Below are positions 1 through 5,669 of a DNA stretch of 11,898 bases, piece by piece. Position numbers and translations under genes: made by a program. The DNA is from Holophaga sp. (GTDB lineage Bacteria; Acidobacteriota; Holophagae; Holophagales; Holophagaceae). The stretch is taken from positions 1-11,898 of the forward strand of contig JARLGP010000041.1 in NCBI GenBank assembly GCA_031292735.1. The letters are read 5' to 3'. A model generated the notes under the pieces. That model saw only the letters and a program-made list of their open reading frames with translations, ran no database searches and was not told where the DNA came from. Numbering within the stretch: position 1 is the first letter of the stretch; every line of letters begins with the position of its first letter.

Positions 1-1
1 G

Positions 2-910
2 GCCATGGCCCGGGCCGACGTGTCGCTGCTGCTGATCGACGCGGTGGAAGGCGTCACCCACCAGGACGCGGTCATCGCCGGCTACGCCCAGGAGGCTGGC
101 GCCGCGGTGGTGCTGGTGGTGAACAAGTGGGACCTGGTGGAGAAGGACACCTTCACCGCCATCGATTTCGAGGAGAAGCTCCGGCACGACCTGGGCTTCC
201 TGCAGCACGCGCCGATGATCTTCATCTCCGCCCTGACCGGGCAGCGGGTGACCAAGCTGTTCAGCCTCCTGCATGAGGTGGCCGAGGCCCATGCCAAGCG
301 CATCCCCACCGGCCGGCTGAACCAGTTCCTGCGCGATTCCGTGGAGCGCATGTCGCCCCCGGCGGTGGACGGCAAGCTGCCCAAGCTCTACTTCATGACC
401 CAGGTGGGCACCCGTCCGCCCAGCTTCGTGATCAAGACCAACACCGACCGCGACCTGCACTTCAGCTACCAGCGCTACCTGGAGAACCGGCTGCGCGAGG
501 AGTTCGGCTTCACCGGCACCCCGATCCGGTTCGCCTTCCGCAAGCGGGAGAAGAGCGAAGGGGACGACGAGGGCGTGGCCAGGGTGCGCCGGATCCTGGA
601 TCCGGGCGAGGGCCTGAAGCCCCGGCGCCAGCAGGAACAGCCCGCCGCCCGGAGCTCCGCGCCCGGCCGCCACCGGCCGATGCACGCCGATCCGGCGGAA
701 CCATCCAGGGCGCCGGCCTCGGCCAGGGCGTCCGCCCCGGTGAAGGCCCCTGCCGCCCGGGCGGAGGCCCCCGCCCATCCGGCCCGGCCCAAGCAGCCCA
801 AGCGGGCGGTGACCCGCCCCCAGGGCAAGACCGGCCCGCGCAAGGGCACCCCGCCGCGCAGCGGCAAGGCCACCGCCCGCCCGGTGCGGGCGCCGCGCAA
901 GCGCGGCTAG
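2..910 (+). CDS. der: Ribosome-assembly GTPase Der (EngA), C-terminal part
   Basis: Der is a double GTPase that helps mature the 50S ribosomal subunit. The reading frame is already open at the left edge, so the first GTPase domain and the start of the second are missing. Counting from the ATG at base 5, the second GTPase domain still shows G4 (NKWD, residues 40-43) and G5 (SALTG, 75-79). The KH-like RNA-binding domain follows to about residue 182, with the typical PPxVDGKxPKLYF-type entry and an SYQRYL segment. Residues 183-301 form a low-complexity tail rich in Pro, Ala, Arg and Lys. Der proteins usually end soon after the KH domain, sometimes with a short basic tail, so about 119 extra residues is long. 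The ATG at base 5 is an internal methionine, not the start. No clear terminator follows the stop. Confidence 0.95.
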   Translation, partial: AMARADVSLLLIDAVEGVTHQDAVIAGYAQEAGAAVVLVVNKWDLVEKDTFTAIDFEEKLRHDLGFLQHAPMIFISALTGQRVTKLFSLLHEVAEAHAKRIPTGRLNQFLRDSVERMSPPAVDGKLPKLYFMTQVGTRPPSFVIKTNTDRDLHFSYQRYLENRLREEFGFTGTPIRFAFRKREKSEGDDEGVARVRRILDPGEGLKPRRQQEQPAARSSAPGRHRPMHADPAEPSRAPASARASAPVKAPAARAEAPAHPARPKQPKRAVTRPQGKTGPRKGTPPRSGKATARPVRAPRKRG

Positions 911-947
911 GAACCATTCCCTTCCCCCCCGGCACCACGCCGCCCGC

Positions 948-1049
948 GTCAGCCACGCGAGCTTCGGCCACCCCGACGGCTATGCCGTGATGCAGGCACT
1001 GATCGCCCGCGGCTGGGACCGTCCGGAGTTCCGCCAGCGGGGCAGCTAG
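948..1049 (+). pseudogene. Possible remnant of a coding sequence (about 33 codons)
   Basis: This frame ends at a TAG at 1047-1049 and reads VSHASFGHPDGYAVMQALIA followed by RGWDRPEFRQRGS. The composition is protein-like, with a mix of aromatic, acidic and small residues, unlike random GC-rich sequence. There is no ribosome binding site or plausible start (only GTG-ATG at 987-992). It could be the last part of a decayed gene, a very small gene, or chance. I do not recognise a family. Confidence 0.25.
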
Positions 1050-1050
1050 C

Positions 1051-1120
1051 GGGCGGCATCCGCCATCCGCCAGGGATCCGAAAACCTGGATTCGAGACGG
1101 GGTCTCTTTCTCAAAGAAAG
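1051..1120 (+). other. Cluster of short hairpins between der and yceI
   Basis: Three small inverted repeats lie in a row: GGCGG-CAT-CCGCC just after the TAG at 1049, GAGAC-GGG-GTCTC at 1094-1106 followed by TTTCTC, and CTTTCT-CAA-AGAAAG at 1106-1120. The second could act as a weak terminator for transcription coming from der, but its stem is only 5 bp. None is a textbook terminator. Confidence 0.3.
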
Positions 1121-1133
1121 GTGTTGCAACACC
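1120..1133. promoter_or_regulatory. Palindromic operator candidate O1 (upstream of yceI)
   Basis: GGTGTTGCAACACC is a perfect 14-bp palindrome with 6-bp arms around a GC centre. It shares both arms with the site at 1161-1174, 41 bp away centre to centre. It covers the proposed -35 element (TTGCAA, 1124-1129), a position where a bound protein would block RNA polymerase. The cognate regulator is not identifiable here. Confidence 0.7.
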
Positions 1134-1152
1134 GAAAAAAGAGGGCTACTTT
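1124..1152 (+). promoter_or_regulatory. Possible sigma-70 promoter for yceI
   Basis: TTGCAA (1124-1129, 4/6 to consensus) and TACTTT (1147-1152, 3/6) are separated by 17 bp, which would start transcription near 1159. The -10 is weak, so the call leans on its placement: one palindrome covers the -35 and the second begins at the predicted start point. Confidence 0.4.
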
Positions 1153-1159
1153 GTTTTTA

Positions 1160-1175
1160 AGGTGTTTAAACACCT
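1160..1175. promoter_or_regulatory. Palindromic operator candidate O2 (upstream of yceI)
   Basis: AGGTGTTTAAACACCT is a perfect 16-bp palindrome whose inner 14 bp repeat the O1 arms (GGTGTT and AACACC) around a TA centre. It lies 14 bp ahead of the yceI start codon, about at the predicted transcription start. Spacing to O1 is 41 bp, close to four helical turns, so both sites face the same side of the DNA. Confidence 0.7.
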
Positions 1176-1189
1176 AATTGGGAGCCCCC

Positions 1190-1789
1190 ATGCGAAACCA
1201 ATCCAGCCACCTCCTCCTTTCCGCCATCACCCTGCTGGCGGTCATTCCCTCCGCCACCCTGATGGCCCAGACGCCAGCCGGGGTGGAAACCTACCAGATC
1301 GACTCGGTCCACTCCAACATCGGATTCCGGGTGCGCCACCTCATGTCCAAGGTCACCGGCCGGTTCGGCAAGGTGGACGGCACGGTGCGGTTGAACACCA
1401 GGGACATCTCCAGGTCCTCCGTGGACGTGACCATCCAGGTGGCCAGCGTCACCACCAACGACGACAAGCGCGACGGGCATCTCAAGAGCCCCGATTTCTT
1501 CGACGCCGCCAAATTCCCCACCATCACCTTCCGCAGCACCTCGGTGAAGGAAGTGGCCAAGGGCAGGCTGGAGGTCACCGGCAGCTTCACCATGAAGGGG
1601 GTCACCAAGACCCTGGTGCTGCCCATGGCCACACTGGGCACCGCGGTGGATCCCTGGAAGAACGTGATCGCCGGGTTCGAAGGGCAGCTCAAGCTGAACC
1701 GCCAGGACTACGGGGTCTCCTACGGGCCCGGTCTGGTGGGGGACGACGTGGACATCGACCTGAACGTCGAAGCCAAGAAAGCCAACTAA
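1190..1789 (+). CDS. YceI-family secreted lipocalin-like protein
   Basis: YceI proteins are exported beta-barrels that bind an isoprenoid-type lipid; their physiological role is poorly defined, and members are often linked to acid, base or oxidative stress. The product has 199 residues, usual for the family (E. coli YceI is about 190). Residues 1-26 form a signal peptide with a hydrophobic core (LLLSAITLLAVIPSATLMA) and likely cleavage after LMA. The mature part shows the family landmarks: YQIDSVHSNIGF (35-46), KRDGHLKSPDFFD (93-105), FPTITF (109-114) and VTGSFTMKGVTK (129-140). The ATG at 1190 is preferred to the in-frame TTG at 1178 because GGGAG (1180-1184) sits 5 bases before it. The gene is probably monocistronic and controlled through O1/O2. 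Its stop is 1 bp from the stop of the facing gene. Confidence 0.93.
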   Translation: MRNQSSHLLLSAITLLAVIPSATLMAQTPAGVETYQIDSVHSNIGFRVRHLMSKVTGRFGKVDGTVRLNTRDISRSSVDVTIQVASVTTNDDKRDGHLKSPDFFDAAKFPTITFRSTSVKEVAKGRLEVTGSFTMKGVTKTLVLPMATLGTAVDPWKNVIAGFEGQLKLNRQDYGVSYGPGLVGDDVDIDLNVEAKKAN

Positions 1790-1790
1790 A

Positions 1791-2318
1791 CTAGCTGGAC
1801 GCGCTGGGTGAGGCGGAGGTGGTGTAGGCCGCCAGCAGCCAGGCGTCCTGCGACGGGTTGTCGGCGGAACCGGCGCCCTGGGCGCCGCCCGGGCCGTTGA
1901 CCAGGTCGGTCTGCAGGGTCTTGAAGGCGGCCTGGGCCGAACTGGTGTCGCCACTGTTCAAGGCGGCGCTCAGGGCGGTCAAATCGGAGCCGATCGGATC
2001 GCTGCCGCTGGAGTCGCCGTCGGAGCCATGATGGGCCTTCATCTTGGCCTGCATTTCGGCCAGGGCCTTCTGCGCGCCGGTGAGGTCGCCGGTGCTGATC
2101 ATGGTGCCCAGATTGTTCAAGTCGGTGAGGAACGAGGAATCCTGGGCGTTGGCGGCGGACAGGCCTTCGGCGGAAAGGTCGAGGGAATCCGCGTCGGCGT
2201 CCGGCGCGGTGGAAAGGCCGCTGCTGGCGGTGCTGCTGCTGGAGGCATTCAGCAGGGCGGCCAGGCTGTTGGCCTGCGCGTTCGACGCGCCGACTGTAGA
2301 GATGCTGGAAATGTCCAT
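1791..2318 (-). CDS. Unrecognised Ser/Ala-rich protein with internal GD-x3-AQ repeat
   Basis: This 175-residue protein is not one I can assign to a named family. It starts MDISSISTVGASNAQ with no signal peptide or membrane segment. A serine/alanine-rich stretch (about 24-60) includes DSLDLSAEGL. Two copies of a 25-residue motif follow, at 66-90 and 112-136, with identical spacing of D-L-x2-L-x6-G-D-x3-A-Q-x-A-x4-Q (9 of 25 positions identical). A poly-Ser/Asp/Gly linker lies between them and a loose tail follows. Each repeat looks like a pair of short helices joined by a GD turn; from memory, similar motifs occur in hypothetical bacterial proteins. The ATG at 2318 is chosen over longer frames because AGGAGG precedes it by 5 bases. 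A sigma-54-type promoter lies just upstream. The opening sequence resembles that of surface or flagellar-axis proteins, but this is only a hint. Confidence 0.75.
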   Translation of the reverse strand: MDISSISTVGASNAQANSLAALLNASSSSTASSGLSTAPDADADSLDLSAEGLSAANAQDSSFLTDLNNLGTMISTGDLTGAQKALAEMQAKMKAHHGSDGDSSGSDPIGSDLTALSAALNSGDTSSAQAAFKTLQTDLVNGPGGAQGAGSADNPSQDAWLLAAYTTSASPSASS

Positions 2319-2360
2319 AGTTCCCTCCTGGGATGGCGGATCACGGTCCGGATTGCCTCG

Positions 2361-2376
2361 CGCAATCGGCCTGCCA
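2361..2376 (-). promoter_or_regulatory. Sigma-54 (RpoN) -24/-12 promoter candidate
   Basis: On the minus strand the sequence is TGGCAG-GCCGA-TTGCG. Against the sigma-54 consensus TGGCAC-GNNNN-TTGCW it matches everywhere except C to G at the sixth base and the last base, with the invariant GG and GC exactly 10 bp apart. Transcription would begin near 2350, giving a leader of about 31 nt that contains the AGGAGG of the gene starting at 2318. Confidence 0.6.
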
Positions 2377-2520
2377 AGCTCACAGGCTCTTTTCGGGCCA
2401 ATGCCCAGGCCGGGTGAGGGAAGCCGGCCCAACGGCAAAAGAACATGGCCGAACGTCGAATCGGTGGGGGCGAACGCAAGCCGCGGCGCCGGCGGAGTGC
2501 CGCGAAACCGGTGATGCTGC

Positions 2521-2546
2521 CAATAAAATTTATTGTTTACAGTAAA
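2521..2546. promoter_or_regulatory. AT-rich island with overlapping inverted repeats
   Basis: Three symmetric elements overlap here: CAATAAA-A-TTTATTG (2521-2535, perfect 7-1-7), TTTATTGT-TT-ACAGTAAA (2529-2546, one mismatch in 8-bp arms) and TTTAC-A-GTAAA (2536-2546, perfect). In an otherwise GC-rich spacer this is a good candidate for a regulator binding site or the core of a promoter. I could not fit a clean -35/-10 pair in either direction. Confidence 0.45.
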
Positions 2547-2702
2547 TAGAGCTGCATGGGCAATTTCGGCAGTCCCCTGGGAGGAGGCTTTTGGGGGGCC
2601 TGGACCGCACCGGGATCCAACCGAGCCGACGCTCGCCCCTTCGTACGCGCCGTTCGCCTGCGATTTTCGGACATTGGGCCTCCGGCCGGGGTGATCCTGG
2701 TG

Positions 2703-2732
2703 GGGGGCTGCTTTGATGAAAGCGGTGACCCC
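2703..2732 (+). promoter_or_regulatory. Strong hairpin in the leader of the sensor kinase
   Basis: GCTGCTTT (2707-2714) pairs with AAAGCGGT (2719-2726) around a GATG loop, 8 bp including two G-U pairs. It is extended by GGGG (2703-2706) with CCCC (2729-2732) across a 2-nt bulge. It ends 21 nt before the start codon and has no U-tract, so it is more likely to affect translation or RNA stability than to terminate transcription. Confidence 0.4.
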
Positions 2733-2753
2733 AGGGCCACTCTAAGGTGTTTC

Positions 2754-3845
2754 ATGCGGCAGGAAATCATCATCAAGTCGCTTCTCAGGCGGGTCAGCGA
2801 GCCTGCCAACCTGCTCATGGTCGGTCTGGTCGGGGGCATGTTCTGCCTCTTCCAGCTGGTCGCGCAGACCCCGAATACGCGCCCCTTGGAGATCCTGCTG
2901 CCCTTCCTGCTGCTGTTCGGGCACCTCTCCCTGGCGCCGGTGCCTTGGCAGTGGACCGGGAACGACGAAGACCGCGCGGGCTTCGTCCGCGGCTTTGGCC
3001 AGGCCCTCGCCTTCGATCTGGTCTGGGTCGGGCTGGTCCTCTATGGATTGCATATGCTGGGCTGGGTCACCCCGCCGCCGCATCCGCCCAACCCGTTCCC
3101 GCCGATGGGGCCGATGGGACCGCTAGGGCTGCATCCCCGTCATCAGCTGCCGTTCCGTCCGGGGCTTGGCCTGGGGCTGGTGAACCTGGCCTTCGGCATC
3201 GCCTTCGGCTGGGTCTACGCGGCCAAGGAGGCCACCGAGGCCGGTGAACGCAGGGTGGCGGACCTGTTGCGCCACTCCCAGGCCCGGGTGCTGCAGAACC
3301 AGCTGGAGCCCCATGTCCTGTACAACGCGTTGAACGGCCTGGCGGAGCTGGTCCACGAGGATCCCCTGGCCGCCGAAGAGATGATCGCCGGGCTGGCGGA
3401 CCTGTACCGCATGCTCACGGTCCACGGCGACGCCGCCCAGATCCATCTGGAGCAGGAGCGCCGGCTGGTGGAGGCCTACCTGGACATGGAACAGATGCGG
3501 CTGGGGGAGCGGCTCCAGGTCACCTGGCAGTGGCCGCCCTGGGCCGACGTCCTGCGCCTGCCGCCGTTCTACCTGCTGCCCATGGTGGAGAACGCCATCA
3601 AGCACGGCATCAGCCCGGCGGAGTCCGGCGGGCAGGTGGTGATCGCCTGCGCCCGGATGGGGGCCATGGTCCAGCTTTCCGTGGAGAACACCGGAGCCCC
3701 GCTCCAGGGGCAGCGTCGCGGTGTGGGCCTGGGCAACCTGGAAGCGCGGCTCGCCCTCTGGACCGAGATGTCGGGCAGTTTCACCCTGGCGGCGCGGGGA
3801 TCGTGGACCGTGGCAACCTTGCAGTGGCAATCGGAGGCAGTGTGA
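2754..3845 (+). CDS. LytS-type membrane sensor histidine kinase
   Basis: This is a 363-residue sensor kinase of the LytS/His_kinase (PF06580) class, which phosphorylates LytTR-type regulators. Four likely membrane segments lie at about 19-38, 47-62, 83-103 and 137-156. Between the third and fourth is a proline-rich loop (PPPHPPNPFPPMGP, from about 107). A short helix leads into the H-box LQNQLEPHVLYNALN (180-194), with H187 as probable phosphoacceptor. The ATP-binding part has the N-box MVENAIKHG (277-285) and the G-box GVGLGN (323-328). No separate sensory domain is present, so sensing probably occurs in or at the membrane. The ATG at 2754 is chosen because AAGGTG ends 4 bases before it and the protein then begins as a typical member. 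The stop overlaps the next start by 4 bases, so the two genes form one operon. Confidence 0.9.
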   Translation: MRQEIIIKSLLRRVSEPANLLMVGLVGGMFCLFQLVAQTPNTRPLEILLPFLLLFGHLSLAPVPWQWTGNDEDRAGFVRGFGQALAFDLVWVGLVLYGLHMLGWVTPPPHPPNPFPPMGPMGPLGLHPRHQLPFRPGLGLGLVNLAFGIAFGWVYAAKEATEAGERRVADLLRHSQARVLQNQLEPHVLYNALNGLAELVHEDPLAAEEMIAGLADLYRMLTVHGDAAQIHLEQERRLVEAYLDMEQMRLGERLQVTWQWPPWADVLRLPPFYLLPMVENAIKHGISPAESGGQVVIACARMGAMVQLSVENTGAPLQGQRRGVGLGNLEARLALWTEMSGSFTLAARGSWTVATLQWQSEAV

Positions 3846-4576
3846 ATGTGCGCAAGATGAAGGTGGTGGTGGCCGAGGATGAGGCGCTGAGCCGCAAGCG
3901 GCTGGTGCGTCTGCTGCAGGAGGCCGGGTGTCTGGTGGTGAACAGCTTTGCCGAGGGCCGCAGCGCGCACGACTGGATCGTCAACCATCGGGAGGTGGAG
4001 GCGGTGTTCCTGGACATCCACATGCCCAACCTGGACGGCCTGGCCATCCTCAAGGCGCTGGGCGGCCAGGTGCCCATCGTGCTCACCACGGCGTTCGCCG
4101 AGCACGCGGTGGAGGCCTTCGATTCGGAAGCGGTGGACTACCTGCTGAAGCCGATCACGGCTTCGCGGCTGGAACGGGCGCTCCAGCGCATCGAGCACCG
4201 CTGGGCCGTGGCTCCCGCCCCCGCCCTGGTTCCGGCGGCCCCGGCGCTGCAGCGCTATCCGGTCCAGGCCGGGTCGGGGGTGGTGTTCGTGGACCTGCAC
4301 AAGACCACCTATTTCGAAGTGGAGAGCGAGGTGGTGTGGGCCCACGCCGGCGCCCGCCTGCGCACCCACTGGAAGTCCCTGGGCGAAGTGGAGGCGGCCT
4401 TTCCCGGCTCCGGGCTGCTGCGCATCCACCGGCACCTGCTGGTGCGGTTAGAGGCGGTGCTGGGGCTCAAGCCGGCCATGGGCGGCAGGGCCATCGTGCG
4501 CCTGGTGGGCGGCGAGGAGATCGAAGCCAGCCGGGGCGGCGCGCCCCGGCTGAGGGAACACTTCGGCATGAGCTAA
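3842..4576 (+). CDS. LytTR-family response regulator
   Basis: This is a 244-residue two-component regulator, the partner of the kinase just upstream. The receiver domain (about 5-120) has the acidic pair E12/D13, phosphoacceptor D58 in FLDIHMPNLDG, T82 in LTTAF and K103 in LLKP. An Ala/Pro linker (123-137) leads to a LytTR DNA-binding domain (about 140-240) with the characteristic LLRIHRHLLVRLEAV segment. LytTR proteins usually bind imperfect direct repeats upstream of their targets. I take the GTG at 3842, which overlaps the kinase stop (GTGA) and follows GGAGG by 4 bases. GTG 3848 (10 bases from GGAGG) or ATG 3857 are alternatives and change only the first few residues. The stop overlaps that of the facing OsmC gene. 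Confidence 0.92.
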   Translation: MNVRKMKVVVAEDEALSRKRLVRLLQEAGCLVVNSFAEGRSAHDWIVNHREVEAVFLDIHMPNLDGLAILKALGGQVPIVLTTAFAEHAVEAFDSEAVDYLLKPITASRLERALQRIEHRWAVAPAPALVPAAPALQRYPVQAGSGVVFVDLHKTTYFEVESEVVWAHAGARLRTHWKSLGEVEAAFPGSGLLRIHRHLLVRLEAVLGLKPAMGGRAIVRLVGGEEIEASRGGAPRLREHFGMS

Positions 4577-4980
4577 TCGACGACGATTTCCCAGCTGATG
4601 GGCGCGGCCTTGGCCAGCATGGCCGAGACTCCGCAGTAGCGGTCCATGGACAGGATCACCGCCTTCTCCAGCTTTTCCACGGCCAGGTTCTGGCCCCGGA
4701 AGGCGTAGCGCAGGTGGATGCTCGTGAACACCTTGGGGTGCTCCTCGGTGAGGTCGGCGCTCACCTGGACTTCCAGCCCCTCCAGGTGCACCCGCATCTT
4801 CTCCAGGATGGAGACCACGTCGATTCCGGTGCAGCCGCCCAGGCCGGACAGCAGCAGCGCCTTGGGACTGGCGCCGCTGTCCTTGCCGCCGGATTCCCGG
4901 GACGCGTCCAGCTGGATGCTGTGGCCGCCCTGGACGGCGGTGAAGGCCAAGCCTGAATTCCAGGTCACGGTTGATTTCAT
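4573..4980 (-). CDS. OsmC family protein, YhfA-like
   Basis: OsmC-fold proteins use two cysteines to reduce organic hydroperoxides; the YhfA branch has the fold but an unproven function. The product has 135 residues, the usual size. Landmarks are GASPKALLLSGLGGCTGIDVV (starting at 36) with C50, the HPKVFTSIHLRY strand (81-92), and SMDRYCGVSAML (111-122) with C116. Both candidate catalytic cysteines are therefore present. The ATG at 4980 is chosen over the longer frame from 5019 because AGGAGGGGG lies just upstream and family members begin with a strand like MKSTVTW. It is transcribed alone from a promoter at 5066-5094 whose start point lies inside a perfect palindrome, suggesting regulated, perhaps stress-linked, expression. 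Its last 4 bases overlap the response regulator gene. Confidence 0.9.
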   Translation of the reverse strand: MKSTVTWNSGLAFTAVQGGHSIQLDASRESGGKDSGASPKALLLSGLGGCTGIDVVSILEKMRVHLEGLEVQVSADLTEEHPKVFTSIHLRYAFRGQNLAVEKLEKAVILSMDRYCGVSAMLAKAAPISWEIVVD

Positions 4981-5051
4981 GATGTCGCCCCCTCCTGTAT
5001 TACCAAAGGCCACGGGCACCTTTCACGGGTTGTCAGGTGAGGTCATCACCC

Positions 5052-5064
5052 TTATTGACAATAA
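5052..5064. promoter_or_regulatory. Palindromic operator candidate at the OsmC-gene promoter
   Basis: TTATTG-A-CAATAA is a perfect 13-bp inverted repeat around a central A. It is centred on 5058, almost exactly where transcription of the OsmC gene should start. Its half-site TTATTG also occurs in the palindromic island at 2521-2546. Confidence 0.55.
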
Positions 5065-5065
5065 A

Positions 5066-5094
5066 AAGATAATAGTCGGACCCCACCCTGTCAA
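5066..5094 (-). promoter_or_regulatory. Sigma-70-type promoter for the OsmC-family gene
   Basis: On the minus strand a full-consensus TTGACA (5094-5089) is followed after 17 bp by TATCTT (5071-5066, 4/6). Transcription would start near 5059, leaving a leader of about 80 nt before the ATG at 4980. Confidence 0.6.
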
Positions 5095-5132
5095 GCACGC
5101 GATCCCGTATCCTGGAGCCAGCGGAGGCGTTG

Positions 5133-5669
5133 ATGAAGACCTTGGAGGAGCGGGCCAAAGGGATCCGGCTGGTGTGCACGGACGTGGACGGAGTGCTCAC
5201 CGACGGCGCGCTCCACTACAGTGCCGGGCCCGCCCACGACAAGAGCTTCAACGTGCGCGACGGCGCCGGGATCAAGTGGCTGCAGCGCGCGGGCATCCCG
5301 GTGGCCTTCATCTCCGGGCTGGCTTCCCCAGCCACCCTGAGGCGGGCCGAGGACCTGGCGGTGGAGGACTGCGTCGCCGGCAGGCTGGAAAAGGGGCCGG
5401 TGCTGGCCGGGCTGTGCGCCAAGTACGGGCTGCGCCCCGAGCAGGTGGCCCACCTGGGCGACGATCTGGCCGATCTGCCCCTGCTGGTCAGCGTGGGCCT
5501 GGCCTGCTGTCCCGAGGACGCTGTTGCGGAAGTGCAGGCCGCCGCCCATTGGGTGGTGCCGGTGCCCGGCGGCATGGGCGTGCTGCGGGCGGTGGCGGAG
5601 TTCATCCTGAAGGCCCAGGGGCACTGGGACGGCGTGGTGGCCGCCTACGGGAAACGACTCAACATGTGA
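5133..5669 (+). CDS. kdsC: 3-deoxy-D-manno-octulosonate 8-phosphate phosphatase KdsC
   Basis: KdsC removes the phosphate from Kdo-8-phosphate in the cytoplasm, the step that releases Kdo for the inner core of lipopolysaccharide. The product has 178 residues, typical of this cap-less HAD phosphatase that works as a tetramer. HAD motif I is DVDGVLTDG with nucleophile D17 and D19. Motif II is S61 in FISG, motif III lysine is probably K87, and motif IV is GDDLADLP with D110, D111 and D114. The SFNVRDGAGIKWL segment (38-50) and the PGGMGVLRAVAEFIL C-terminal region (from 145) are also characteristic. The ATG at 5133 is preferred to the TTG at 5130 because GGAGG lies 5 bases before it. I could not find a clean promoter. 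The 3' end overlaps lpxB on the other strand by 25 bp. Confidence 0.93.
   Translation: MKTLEERAKGIRLVCTDVDGVLTDGALHYSAGPAHDKSFNVRDGAGIKWLQRAGIPVAFISGLASPATLRRAEDLAVEDCVAGRLEKGPVLAGLCAKYGLRPEQVAHLGDDLADLPLLVSVGLACCPEDAVAEVQAAAHWVVPVPGGMGVLRAVAEFILKAQGHWDGVVAAYGKRLNM

Larger units (their letters stand above)
2319..2753. other. 435-bp divergent intergenic region
   Basis: This gap separates the leftward repeat-protein gene from the rightward sensor kinase. It holds the sigma-54 candidate (2361-2376), a GC-rich stretch with no convincing gene, an AT-rich palindromic island (2521-2546) and about 200 bp of possible transcript leader ending in a strong hairpin. The frame open from 2556 into the kinase is not treated as coding: its third-position GC is clearly lower than in neighbouring genes and no ribosome binding site precedes its ATG. 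Confidence 0.6.

Noticed and set aside
2028..2514. Plus-strand open frames across the repeat-protein gene
   Set aside because: They are antisense shadows; the minus-strand frame has the AGGAGG site, the internal repeat and a promoter.
2550..2740. 6S RNA gene upstream of the kinase
   Set aside because: Only a short CAGTCCCCTG-like segment is reminiscent. I could not find the long closing stem between 5' and 3' ends, so I do not call it.
2556..2753. N-terminal 66-residue extension of the sensor kinase
   Set aside because: There is no ribosome binding site at 2556 and third-position GC is weak. A good site (AAGGTG) and a typical start occur at 2754.
5055..5060. Plus-strand TTGACA as the -35 of a kdsC promoter
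   Set aside because: No -10 lies 15-19 bp downstream; GATAAT at 5068 is only 7 bp away. The hexamer is explained as part of the palindrome TTATTG-A-CAATAA.
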